A stretch of 18,952 nt of DNA from NCBI GenBank assembly GCA_030638185.1, contig DAOWFD010000298.1:1-18952 (forward strand), read 5' to 3'. Shown here in pieces: positions 1 to 7,849 of the stretch. The first letter of the stretch is position 1, and each line of letters begins with the position of its first letter. The stretch comes from Candidatus Aegiribacteria sp. GTDB taxonomy: Bacteria > Fermentibacterota > Fermentibacteria > Fermentibacterales > JCC-6. Position numbers and translations under genes: made by a program. Under the pieces are notes generated by a model. It ran no database searches. It was not told where the DNA came from and saw only the letters and a list, made by a program, of their open reading frames with translations.

Positions 1-264
1 ATGCAGAGTGATTTACATGTAATGGAATTCATCGGCGCTTCCGCTTCGGGTGGAGATATCGAACGGCTTCAAAAAAGTGACAGGAGTTTAGGCCTGGTAA
101 TTGGTTCGGAGGCTCATGGGATCTCGGAAGAAATAAAGAAGCATCTCAGTTGGACAGTAGCAATACCTATGGTCGAGGGAGTGGAATCCCTCAATGCCGC
201 CGTCAGCGCGTCCATACTTCTCTACGAGACAAATAAGCATTTGGGGTCGGACCTCAAATCTTAG
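1..264 (+). CDS. SpoU/TrmH-family RNA 2'-O-methyltransferase, C-terminal part (5' end outside window)
   Basis: This is the C-terminal part of an S-adenosylmethionine-dependent 2'-O-ribose methyltransferase of the SpoU/TrmH (SPOUT) class, which modifies tRNA or rRNA in the cytoplasm. Two hallmark motifs of the knotted fold are visible: the motif-2 stretch LGLVIGSEAHGIS at about residues 30-42, and the motif-3 stretch from IPMVEGVESLN to ASILLYE at about residues 55-76, with the conserved Asn near residue 65. Both lie at the C-terminal end of family members, so the N-terminal substrate-recognition part is upstream of base 1, and the ATG at base 1 is probably an internal Met. The last eight residues (HLGSDLKS) and the TAG stop are encoded by a palindromic repeat that seems to have replaced the native tail. 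Whether the target is tRNA (TrmH) or 23S rRNA (RlmB) cannot be decided here. Confidence 0.85.
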   Translation: MQSDLHVMEFIGASASGGDIERLQKSDRSLGLVIGSEAHGISEEIKKHLSWTVAIPMVEGVESLNAAVSASILLYETNKHLGSDLKS

Positions 265-291
265 CATTATTAGCATTTGGGGTCACCCCTA
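236..291. repeat. REP-like pair of palindromic repeats over the methyltransferase stop codon
   Basis: The 13-mer AGCATTTGGGGTC occurs at 236-248 and again at 272-284. Each copy opens a palindrome. The first folds as TTTGGGGT, loop CGG, ACCTCAAA (240-258) with one G-T pair. The second is GGGGTCACCCC (279-289). A related GGGG/CCCC hairpin lies at 14090-14101. Short GGGGTC-type palindromes in pairs at gene ends are typical of REP elements mobilised by RAYT (REP-associated tyrosine) transposases. That link is inferred, because no such transposase is in this window. The first copy supplies the last codons of the upstream gene. Confidence 0.6.
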
Positions 292-313
292 TCTTTCTGA
301 AAGGGAAAACAGG

Positions 314-1165
314 ATGAATAAGCTGCCCGTAGTTTTAACCATTCTTGTTGTTCTGACGGTTTCGGCGGTATCATCCGGGGTGGCTTACATCAGTACCATA
401 GAGGTATTCCATAAGAACATGCCTCCATCACTTGAGACACTGGAGCAGACGAATTCAGTACTGGAGCAGTTCGCAGATGACTATGAGATCACATACTATC
501 TAATTACGGATTCAGCCACAGCGGATTTGATTCAACGGTACAATCTTCCGGATACACACTTCCCATTCGCCGTTTTGATAGACGGAAAATATTCCGCCCT
601 TATCAATGGTGAAAAGATCGACTTTGTGCATTTCCCTCTTTTCATGCACGGAATAGGAAGACACGAGGGCAACTGGTCTATGGCGTACCTTGAACTCGTG
701 CTCAATGACACCACGCTGTTGATGGATGAAAACGTACTGCCCGTACTTGATGAGGAAGGAGACACACCGTGCCCGGGGGAAGAATCCTCTTCAGTTGTTG
801 AGAGCATTCTGAATGATGCCGTCTCCTATCTTGGTGTACCCTACGTATACGGCGGCACGGACGGCAACGGGTTCGATTGCAGCGGTCTGGCCTGGAGGGT
901 ATTCAATGACAACGGTATTCCCCTGCCACGAATCGTCAGTGATATGGAGACGCTTGGAATTGCGGTTGACCGGGAAGATCTTCAGCCGGGAGATCTGCTG
1001 ATATTCAACAATCCGAAGCACACAGGCATATACCTTGGGGATGGGGAATTCATACACTGTTCTTCATACCTTGACCGGGGTGTGGTGATAACTCCCCTGA
1101 GCCATTCGAACTACTCCCGCAGGTACTCCTCCGCCAGGAGAGTACTGGGTACCGGGCTGGATTGA
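314..1165 (+). CDS. Secreted NlpC/P60 cysteine peptidase with thioredoxin-like N-terminal region
   Basis: A 283-residue exported protein. The C-terminal domain (about residues 160-280) is NlpC/P60, the family of cysteine peptidases that cut peptide stems of peptidoglycan. The catalytic Cys189 lies in the FDCSGLAW motif after YVYGGTDGNG, His236 is in PKHTGIYLGDG, and a third polar residue, His248, is in FIHCS. Residues 1-28 form a signal peptide or membrane anchor. Residues 40-130 resemble a thioredoxin fold (a FPFAVLIDGKY strand preceded by a helix) but show no CxxC, so this part would not be a dithiol oxidoreductase. An in-frame start 120 bases upstream would prefix a sequence read out of the repeat; I chose 314 because it gives the signal peptide and is preceded by AGGG/CAGG. 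The spacer of about 15 residues between domains has two acidic runs. A terminator follows directly. Likely role: wall turnover or a secreted lysin. Confidence 0.85.
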   Translation: MNKLPVVLTILVVLTVSAVSSGVAYISTIEVFHKNMPPSLETLEQTNSVLEQFADDYEITYYLITDSATADLIQRYNLPDTHFPFAVLIDGKYSALINGEKIDFVHFPLFMHGIGRHEGNWSMAYLELVLNDTTLLMDENVLPVLDEEGDTPCPGEESSSVVESILNDAVSYLGVPYVYGGTDGNGFDCSGLAWRVFNDNGIPLPRIVSDMETLGIAVDREDLQPGDLLIFNNPKHTGIYLGDGEFIHCSSYLDRGVVITPLSHSNYSRRYSSARRVLGTGLD

Positions 1166-1188
1166 AGCTCTTCATCGGTATACTGAAT

Positions 1189-1222
1189 GGCCCGGACAGT
1201 CATACAACCGCCGGGCCTTTTT
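1189..1222 (+). terminator. Rho-independent terminator of the NlpC/P60 gene
   Basis: GGCCCGG (1189-1195) pairs perfectly with CCGGGCC (1211-1217) across a 15-nt loop and is followed by TTTTT. It starts 24 bases after the stop at 1165 and lies between convergent genes. The opposite strand has no T-tract, so it acts on the plus strand only. Confidence 0.8.
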
Positions 1223-1236
1223 CAAAGTAATGAGGG

Positions 1237-2259
1237 CTAGAGTCTTGTAATCAGCATTCTCATCACCTGGCCGGCCGGGTTGGTGGCGCGGATCATGTAG
1301 GTGCCGGTGGGTGCGGTTTCACCAGAAGCAGTCCTCCCGTCCCAGGTGAAGGAGGCGGAAACCGCCAGCTCCGTTCTGAGGATGGTACAGCCTGACAGGT
1401 CGTAGATAGCCAGATTAACCGGTTCCAAAGCACCAATCACCGATATGGTGACAGAGCCTGAGAAAGGATTGGCTGAAACTGTGAGACCTGCCTGTTCAAA
1501 GGACAAGACGCTTTCTTCGCCGATACCGGTTGTGAAGTCGATCTTGTAAATCTTTTCAGCGTTATCATCGCTTACCCAGAGGTAGCCATCGGTGTCGAAA
1601 CAAAGACCCCTGGGTTGGGTACCTGAAGGCAGATCGGCCTCCGGAATGTAGCCTACCAGCATATTGCTGGTGTCGTAAGCCTTGATAGGACTGTCGGCGG
1701 CATCCGTTGCCACCCAGATATCACCTGTACCGTCACCGCCTTCATAGCCTATGTCGTAATGTATGGGAAGTGTTGGCAGATCCTCCATGTAAGGGTACGC
1801 CTGCACGTAACCGGAGCTGTTGAAGTACTCAATCAGGGGATCTCCATAATAGCCGTACCCGAGAACGTAAGTGTAAGTACCGTTGGAAGCGATACCAGTC
1901 ACCGACTGGTAAAGTGCGCTTCCTCAACAGGTAGAGTCGTACAATCCCTGGTAAGATCCTGTGGTGGAGTATTTGTAAACGTAGCCGTAGTAGGTGCCGG
2001 CATCGGAGCGGAGTATATGCAGTGTGCTTCCGCTGATGGTCATACCGCTGGGGATACCGTAATTGAAGTAGAAGGAGCTTAAGATGGAACCGTTGGAAGG
2101 ATCCAGCTCGTAAACCAAGGAGGTCGTGCCATCGACTGCCCACAAGCTGCCTGATCCGTACGCCAGCCCGGATATACCGGTATCCGGAGCGTCGATGGTG
2201 AGGACGACACCGGCTCCAAACGCCGCAGGGACCAGTGCCAGTAGAATGAGTAACTTCAT
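1237..2259 (-). CDS. Candidate selenoprotein: secreted beta-propeller with in-frame UGA (Sec112) and FlgD-Ig C-terminal domain
   Basis: A 340-residue reading frame with one internal TGA (1924-1926) at codon 112. Start 2259 is chosen because it gives a signal peptide (MKLLILLALVPAAFGA) and follows AGGAGGAGG at ideal spacing. Residues 17-110 are propeller-like repeats (GISGLAYGSGSLWAVDG and similar). After YDSTC comes the TGA, then GSALYQSVTGIASNG in the same frame, more propeller blades to about residue 255, and a FlgD-Ig/type IX-like domain (VSANPF, YDLSG, TWDGR, YMIRA) at about 260-340. The protein style does not change across the TGA. A SECIS-like hairpin begins at the very next base, supporting Sec insertion to give Cys111-Sec112. 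It lies 90 bases downstream of another propeller gene on the same strand, probably in one transcript. Alternatives are a nonsense mutation of a Trp or Cys codon, or a sequencing error; the hairpin argues against both. The function is not recognised. Confidence 0.7.
1885..1923 (-). promoter_or_regulatory. SECIS-like hairpin directly downstream of in-frame UGA
   Basis: Read in the mRNA sense (minus strand), the bases immediately after TGA (1926-1924) are GGAAGCG, CACTT, TACCAGTC, GGT, GACTGGTA, T, CGCTTCC. The 7-bp lower stem and 8-bp upper stem are perfect Watson-Crick. They are separated by a 5x1 internal loop and capped by the triloop GGU. The loop begins at the 21st base after the UGA. Bacterial SECIS elements, bound by SelB, sit in the coding region just after the UGA, with an apical loop roughly 16-37 nt away bearing G in its first positions. 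This one fits. The GU in the loop matches the E. coli fdhF type; the single unpaired U lies between the stems rather than inside the upper stem. Confidence 0.7.
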
Positions 2260-2349
2260 AGTCTCTTCCTCCTCCTGTAAACAAAACATATACACTACGT
2301 GAACAATTATCTTCATTGCCGTTGCTGTCAAACTGGTGAGATCTGTGGT

Positions 2350-3534
2350 CTAATTCATACGTCCCTCTTCATCCACTTTAAGAACCCAGATATCAGTATA
2401 ACCGGCTCCCCACGACGAAGTGAATCCTGAGACGATAAATCCCCCTCCGGGAGCTGGGATTATATCCTCAGCCCCTTCATTGCCGACACCTCCATGGGTT
2501 ACTGACCATACCTCTTTCCCGGAATCATCAATGCAGAGGAGCCAGATATCATCCATGCCGGCACCTTCTGATGAAGTAATGCCGGCTATTACGCAGCCCA
2601 GGGGACATGGAGCCGTAGAAAACGCCATATCATCCATCCTTCCACCGAATGTTTCCTGGCGTACCAGTTCGCCATCAGTGGTCATTTCCCCTACCCAGAT
2701 GTCGCAGTCTCCATTTGCGCTCTCTGTGTATCCTGCGATGATGATATTCCCGTTATTCATCAAGGTCAGATCAAGCGGGTAGCAGTTTCCCTGCTGTCCG
2801 GTAATTGTTTCCAGCCATATTTCATTCCCGCCGGCATCAGTCCTGAGAAGAAATGGAACAGCGTTCCCTTTTGCCTCTGTTTCAACATATCCGGTTATCA
2901 GAATATCTCCGCCAAAAGTTTCCATTACGGCCTCCGCCATACCTCTGCCAGCTGCCGGATACTGTCGGTTCCAGAGTTCATTTCCCTGGCTGTCAGTTTT
3001 GAGAAGGCTTATTACAGGACCGTTTCCATTTAGGGAATCAACGTATCCGGCGAGTAAAAATCCACCGTCGCCTGTTTCCATCATGTCGTAGGTCCAGTCA
3101 TCGTAATCGGTACCGGGAGATTTATCCCAGACAACCTGTCCCTCATCGTCAACCTTGAATATCCAGTTCTGCTGTCCCTCCTCAACCGTCGTTGTAACCC
3201 CGGCAAGCACAAAACACCCATCTTCAGTCTCTACTCCGGCTACTGCAAGATCCACCCACGGACCGGAGAAATAATCCCTTTCCCACAGAATTTCATTATT
3301 GCTGTCGGTCCTCACGAGCATGCAGTCAATTCCACCGGGGCCATCCGATGAGACAATAGAATAGGATACGTCTATTATGAATATCCCACAGGTCAGAATA
3401 CCTCCATCTTCGGTGATCAAAGAAAAGAAAGCCTGTTCCGGTAGATCGGTGCCGTAGGTCTGTTCCCACGTACCACTCTCAGTAACAGCAACAGTTAACA
3501 ACGTGATTGAAACCAGTAAAATTCCTGTACGCAT
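2350..3534 (-). CDS. Secreted beta-propeller-like repeat protein
   Basis: A 394-residue exported protein with signal peptide MRTGILLVSITLLTVAV. The start at 3534 is preceded by GAGAGGAAATATC; a longer frame to 3636 would put a non-signal stretch in front. The body is made of about seven repeats of roughly 50 residues, each with a strand reading like GGFLLAGYVDS or GNIIIAGYTES, a DIWVL/DIWLL strand, and a D-x-x-G-x-x-x-W turn such as DSQGNELW. This is the pattern of secreted propellers common in FCB bacteria, in which each repeat is one blade. No catalytic residues and no C-terminal sorting domain are visible; it ends plainly in VDEEGRMN. It is the upstream member of a likely two-gene unit with the candidate selenoprotein. 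Its role is unknown; binding or scaffolding outside the cytoplasm is a guess. Confidence 0.8.
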   Translation of the reverse strand: MRTGILLVSITLLTVAVTESGTWEQTYGTDLPEQAFFSLITEDGGILTCGIFIIDVSYSIVSSDGPGGIDCMLVRTDSNNEILWERDYFSGPWVDLAVAGVETEDGCFVLAGVTTTVEEGQQNWIFKVDDEGQVVWDKSPGTDYDDWTYDMMETGDGGFLLAGYVDSLNGNGPVISLLKTDSQGNELWNRQYPAAGRGMAEAVMETFGGDILITGYVETEAKGNAVPFLLRTDAGGNEIWLETITGQQGNCYPLDLTLMNNGNIIIAGYTESANGDCDIWVGEMTTDGELVRQETFGGRMDDMAFSTAPCPLGCVIAGITSSEGAGMDDIWLLCIDDSGKEVWSVTHGGVGNEGAEDIIPAPGGGFIVSGFTSSWGAGYTDIWVLKVDEEGRMN

Positions 3535-3640
3535 GATATTTCCTCTCGATATTCGTGACTCCGACAGCACAGGAATCTTATAATCAACTGCATAGAGAAG
3601 GGACAAGCTCTTTTGCAGGAACTCGAATAGTTGCAACCCA

Positions 3641-3741
3641 TCAGAGAGAGTAACTGTGTTTCCAGGCTGTAATGGCAGGTATCCCCTGGTATTACAAAGA
3701 TGGAGGAGTCATGCCCCTCCCTCTTTGCGGGTTCTCTCAGA
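3641..3741. other. Possible structured RNA/DNA element in the divergent intergenic region
   Basis: The gap 3535-3913 separates the divergent propeller and HtrA genes and holds no convincing ORF. Within it, GAGAGAGT (3644-3651) can pair with GTTCTCTC (3731-3738; six Watson-Crick and two G-U pairs). Inside that lie a hairpin TGTAATGGCAGG/CCTGGTATTACA (3668-3696) and a hairpin GGAGG/CCTCC (3702-3720). Together they give a three-way-junction shape about 175 nt upstream of the HtrA start. I do not recognise it as any known riboswitch class. It could be folded by chance. Confidence 0.3.
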
Positions 3742-3913
3742 CTAACTTAGAAACTGCTCTTGATAGCACCCCAGCTTGTATGTTCAAGCGTCACTATATC
3801 GAAGGAGAGTTCGGTGAGGTGGAAATCGCCTGAAAATGGTGGATACATCAGCCTTTCATTAGAATACAACCATTACTGAATACACTTGTTGAAACTCTGA
3901 TGTAAGGATTACA

Positions 3914-5359
3914 ATGAAACTCTGGACGATACTTTTTGCACTTCTTTTCTTCGCAGTTGGCCTGGCCGTCGATATAGATCAGGCGATGGTTAAAATCTAC
4001 ACGAACAGTGTTGCCTACAACTACTACATTCCCTGGAGCACCGACGCTCCCAGGGAAAGTTTTGGCTCCGGTTGTGTAGTCGATGGGAACATGATACTTA
4101 CCAACGCCCATATTGTAAGCAATGAAACCTACCTTCAGGTGCGGAAAGAGGGCGACCCCAAAAAGTATCAGGCATTTGTGGTAGCGGTGTCCCACGATGC
4201 CGACCTTGCGCTGATAACGGTGAATGATGAATCTTTCTTCCAGGGCATAGATCCTCTGGAACTGGGGGAGCTTCCCCATCCCAGGGAACAGGTTACGGTA
4301 TACGGCTACCCTATGGGCGGAGATGCCCTCAGTACCACTCAGGGAGTTATTTCAAGGATCGAGAGTTCCCGCTACGTTCACAGCGATCTTTCTCTGCTTA
4401 CCGTGCAGCTTGATGCAGCTATCAATCCCGGGAACAGCGGCGGGCCTGCCATCATCGACAACAAGATCATAGGTGTTGCCATGCAAACAATGACACAGGC
4501 AGACAACATAGGCTATGTGATACCGGTTCCTGTGATCAAGCACTTCTTTGAGGACATGGAGGACGGGAACTACGACGGATTTCCCTCAGCCGGATTCAGC
4601 TACCAGACCATTCGTAACGAGGCTTTCTCCGAAAGGTTCGGTATTGAAGAGGAACAGACCGGCGTGATGGTTACCCAAACGGCCTATGGCTCTCCGGCAG
4701 CAGAGGTACTGGAACCGGGTGATGTGATAATGAAGATAGACTGCAGATCCATCGCAGGGGACGGCACTGTTGAATTAATATCAGGCAGTCGTACCAGGCT
4801 GGACTATATGGTGAACCGACGTCAGATAGGCGAGATCATTCCCCTCGAGATAGTCAGAGAAGGTGTCCCGCAGACGGTCGAAATATTACTCAGCACCACA
4901 TTTCACGATCTTACTGTGGTATCCTACAAGATATACGATACTCCGCCGGAGTACTTCATCTTCGGGGGGGCTGTTTTCATGCCCCTTACGCTCAATTATC
5001 TGGAATCGTGGGGCAGGGACTGGCGCCAGCACACCGTTGATTACTTCAGCTATCCCTTGTTATTCGACAATTGGTTAACTGAAGACCGTGAGGAGATAGT
5101 CATTCTCACCTTCATGCTCCCTGCTGAAGTAAACACCGGCTATGAAAGCATTCAGAACGAGATAATTGAAACTGTGGACGGCACCATGGTAAGAAGCTTC
5201 TCCCAGTTCGTCGAAATGGTTGACGACGGCACAGACCCGTTCCTTAAGCTGACCACCAACCTGGGCAACATCATCGTCATGGACAGGGGAAAATCCATCG
5301 CTGTCAACGGTGAGATAATATCCCGTTACGGTATCTCTGTGGACAGAATTGTTTTCTAG
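3914..5359 (+). CDS. Exported HtrA/Deg-type serine protease with PDZ and C-terminal extension
   Basis: A 481-residue chymotrypsin-fold protease. Residues 1-19 are a signal peptide (MKLWTILFALLFFAVGLA), so it acts in the periplasm or outside. The catalytic triad is clear: His66 in LTNAHIV, Asp97 in HDADLAL, Ser175 in GNSGGPA, with a GSGCVV strand before the His. Residues about 225-325 form a PDZ-like domain (TGVMVTQTAYGSPA, LEPGDVIMKID). The last 150 residues form a further domain containing a second PDZ-like strand set (IQNEIIETVDGTMV), a layout reminiscent of plant-type Deg9 proteases, which are close to this length. The start has TAAGGATT just upstream. The family degrades misfolded or exported proteins; here it sits beside secreted C25 peptidases and may help control quality of exported proteins, which is inference. 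No terminator is visible in 5360-5481. Confidence 0.9.
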   Translation: MKLWTILFALLFFAVGLAVDIDQAMVKIYTNSVAYNYYIPWSTDAPRESFGSGCVVDGNMILTNAHIVSNETYLQVRKEGDPKKYQAFVVAVSHDADLALITVNDESFFQGIDPLELGELPHPREQVTVYGYPMGGDALSTTQGVISRIESSRYVHSDLSLLTVQLDAAINPGNSGGPAIIDNKIIGVAMQTMTQADNIGYVIPVPVIKHFFEDMEDGNYDGFPSAGFSYQTIRNEAFSERFGIEEEQTGVMVTQTAYGSPAAEVLEPGDVIMKIDCRSIAGDGTVELISGSRTRLDYMVNRRQIGEIIPLEIVREGVPQTVEILLSTTFHDLTVVSYKIYDTPPEYFIFGGAVFMPLTLNYLESWGRDWRQHTVDYFSYPLLFDNWLTEDREEIVILTFMLPAEVNTGYESIQNEIIETVDGTMVRSFSQFVEMVDDGTDPFLKLTTNLGNIIVMDRGKSIAVNGEIISRYGISVDRIVF

Positions 5360-5481
5360 CCCGAATCAGCGTATCCAAAATAACATTGAATAAGCTGGCT
5401 CCTGACGCAGTGTAACAAGATCTGGCATCATGCCGTAATCGACAATGCCGTAGAAACAGCAGAAAACAGCGCAATTGGAAA

Positions 5482-7800
5482 CTATCTTACAAGTACCATT
5501 CTCCTTACAAGCTGCTGGTCGCCCACAGAGACAACTGCGAAATAAAGGCCGTGACCAAGCAACTCTCCACAGCTATCCCTGCCGTCCCAGGACAGTAGGA
5601 GATCTCCCGCCTCGCACATGCAGTTTGCCAGTGAGGCAACCTGCCTGCCGCTGATATCGTACACCACAGCAAGAACCATTCCGGAGGCTGGCAGCGTAAG
5701 ACGCAATGCAGTCAATGATGTGAACGGGTTGGGACAGGCAGGGAGAAGAGATGGAATCATAATTCCCGGACCTGTCTGATAATCCTCAATACCGGTCGGG
5801 TAACCGGCAACCGCAAGAGATGGATCACCATAAAGGTTGACGTTGTATAAATTAGCGTACTCCCAAAGACTAGCCCAGCCGTAAACGCTTGTAGCATCGT
5901 ACTTGCCGTCATACAGGGCAACTCCCACATGCTCACCTTTGCTGATAAGGTAACGGTTGAAGTCGAAACATATCTGCTCCGCTCCACCGGGGTAATTACT
6001 CCAATCAAGGGAGATAGCTGATGGTCTCGAAGCACTCACCATACCTACAGCTGCACCCCAGCCAGGTTTCGTTGCAAGATGAATGCCCAGATTCCCCCAT
6101 GCGTTTGGTTCTGGATAGCCCACATTGCACGAGATTGCGAATACTACCGAGGGATGATCATCATCCAGATTGGTTAATACGTTGATCAGCGAGATATTAA
6201 CTAACTCACCATTAGCCCTTTCGGGAACACCATCACCATCATCCCATTCCCAGACCGTCCGGCAGACATCGTGGGACCAGCCGTGCCCTGACCAGTTGAC
6301 CATCGCATGCTGACCGTTGCGCCAATGACCTGAGAACACACCTTCACTCACAGCGGGCCAATCGAACAGAGACGTAACAAGACCGTACTGCTCACTCATG
6401 TGCGTGATACTCCAGCCGTCCATAAGACCGGTTTCGATGGAGTCTATCACTGAAGCTCCGTCTATAAACGGATACCCGCTGAAATCCTGGTTCTCAAAAA
6501 ACAGAATGCTGGTCGGATGAAGAACATTCTTTTTCCAGCTCCCGTTGTCCTGCTCAAAGGTAACAGATTTGTTGAGGGTATATGTGATACGATTGGTGTC
6601 ATTAACCGGAATCCTTCCCACATAGACCTCCGGAAGAAAGTCGGGAAGATCCTGGTTGTATTCGCCGAGATAACCGTCTCCGTCCAGATCCCAGGATTCC
6701 GAATCCGGGTATGACAGGTCGGCGTAGTATTGATCGGTGGGCGTACCGGGCGCGAAAAGACCGGGATCAGACGGATCATATACGTGGAAAGACGAGTCAG
6801 GATAGCATATACGCATCGGGACTGTGGCGTAGTCACCCACAAAAAGGACATACTCAATTCCCCATGGCCCGTAATACTCCCTGAGGAAGTTTCTGATCTG
6901 CTCTTCGAGATCGACACCCGGCTGATCTGCAATCTCTGTGTCGGTTATAAGAACGGTTTTAAGACTGTACCCGAGTGCCGTCTTCCATGCGGGAAAAGTG
7001 GATGATGTAACAGAACCGGTTAGATCACTGGTGGTTATGATAACGTAATCGTACAGATCATCAGACGATGTTTCGACCTCACTGGAAATGTATTCTCCTG
7101 CAAATTCGTAGTAGTTAAGAAAAAGCTGCTCTGCTCTTTCATCGGCAACACAGTCTGCAAGCAGTTGCTCGATATGCTCTTCCTCAGCACTTCCGACGGC
7201 AGGTAGCGTGTAGTTAATGGCCACATCAACACGGTCGTGGTAAACAAGCCGCCTGGAAATCGGATGATAGGTGATCGGGCAGAAAGCTATTGATACATAG
7301 GAGTATTTGCGAAGAGTACCGGCTCCGGAAAGCCAGGCAATCCTGTCGGGATAAGGCTGATCGCTGAGGAATGTTGCTTCATAGTTAGCCTGCCATTCCT
7401 CATCAAGCCTGGCCAGCTCTTCTTCAAGATACGGTGAGCCCGGAAGAGGAAGAAATCCCGCGAATGGTTGAATATCGTAAAACATTGGTAACTCATTGGC
7501 ACTTGAACTAATCACATCTACAGAAACTGCTCTGGCACCCGGGGGAAGCAGAATCTGGAACCTCTTCATAGGCAAAAGAGGTTTGCCGGGATCCATAAGT
7601 TGGCCGAAGCCATCCACCTCGATCCGCTGTCCTTCTGGTTCCTGCACTATTTCGTATTCTCCTGCATCCAGATTCAATACAATACTACCCGAGCCGGCAG
7701 TAGCCATCGATGCAGCTATGATAATAACAAGAACTTGCAGTACATTCGCACCAAGGTTATGGCTCATATCCACACTATTTCTTAATATAATGCTCTTCAT
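5482..7800 (-). CDS. C25-family (gingipain-like) cysteine peptidase with FlgD-Ig sorting tail
   Basis: A 772-residue exported peptidase. The start at 7800 follows GAGGAGATTGATATC. A short N-extension precedes the hydrophobic signal segment at residues 19-36. Residues about 40-230 are the propeptide region, with KRFQILLPPGA and the SYVSIAFCPITYHP strand seen in C25 proforms. The catalytic region starts at DYVIITTSDL (about residue 250) and includes YVLFVGDYATVP. The catalytic dyad is His506 in NWSGHGWS and Cys558 in FAISCNVGYPEPN. Acidic, possibly calcium-binding stretches appear at SWDLDGDGYLGEYNQD and EWDDGDGVPE. Residues about 690-772 are a FlgD-Ig/type IX-like sorting domain (PACPNPFTSL, VYDISGRQV, SWDGRDSCGE). 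It probably cleaves extracellular proteins for feeding or processing. It is the last gene of a likely operon, 49 bases after the TPR gene. Confidence 0.92.
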   Translation of the reverse strand: MKSIILRNSVDMSHNLGANVLQVLVIIIAASMATAGSGSIVLNLDAGEYEIVQEPEGQRIEVDGFGQLMDPGKPLLPMKRFQILLPPGARAVSVDVISSSANELPMFYDIQPFAGFLPLPGSPYLEEELARLDEEWQANYEATFLSDQPYPDRIAWLSGAGTLRKYSYVSIAFCPITYHPISRRLVYHDRVDVAINYTLPAVGSAEEEHIEQLLADCVADERAEQLFLNYYEFAGEYISSEVETSSDDLYDYVIITTSDLTGSVTSSTFPAWKTALGYSLKTVLITDTEIADQPGVDLEEQIRNFLREYYGPWGIEYVLFVGDYATVPMRICYPDSSFHVYDPSDPGLFAPGTPTDQYYADLSYPDSESWDLDGDGYLGEYNQDLPDFLPEVYVGRIPVNDTNRITYTLNKSVTFEQDNGSWKKNVLHPTSILFFENQDFSGYPFIDGASVIDSIETGLMDGWSITHMSEQYGLVTSLFDWPAVSEGVFSGHWRNGQHAMVNWSGHGWSHDVCRTVWEWDDGDGVPERANGELVNISLINVLTNLDDDHPSVVFAISCNVGYPEPNAWGNLGIHLATKPGWGAAVGMVSASRPSAISLDWSNYPGGAEQICFDFNRYLISKGEHVGVALYDGKYDATSVYGWASLWEYANLYNVNLYGDPSLAVAGYPTGIEDYQTGPGIMIPSLLPACPNPFTSLTALRLTLPASGMVLAVVYDISGRQVASLANCMCEAGDLLLSWDGRDSCGELLGHGLYFAVVSVGDQQLVRRMVLVR

Positions 7801-7849
7801 GATATCAATCTCCTCACAAAATTATAGGAAAATGGACCTGCACCATCTG

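Noticed and set aside
1237..1902. Separate gene starting at the GTG at 1902
   Set aside because: The GTG lies inside the hairpin, has no ribosome binding site, and the product would begin in mid-propeller without a signal peptide; the frame is the same as the upstream half.
1924..1926. TGA read as Trp or Gly through an alternative genetic code
   Set aside because: TGA ends the NlpC/P60 gene (1163-1165) and the YVTN lipoprotein (12361-12363), and Trp is TGG throughout, so the code is standard.
1829..2284. 151-codon minus-strand ORF rich in Arg and Leu
   Set aside because: Out-of-frame shadow of the candidate selenoprotein gene, with a composition unlike any protein here.
2306..2331. TTGACA (2331-2326) plus GATAAT (2311-2306) as a promoter for the selenoprotein gene
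   Set aside because: Spacing is only 14 bases, and the region is the short gap after a co-oriented gene, so a separate promoter is not supported.
3641..3741. Glycine riboswitch, because of a CTCTCAG ending
   Set aside because: The conserved CCGAAGG core and the usual downstream GGAC are absent.
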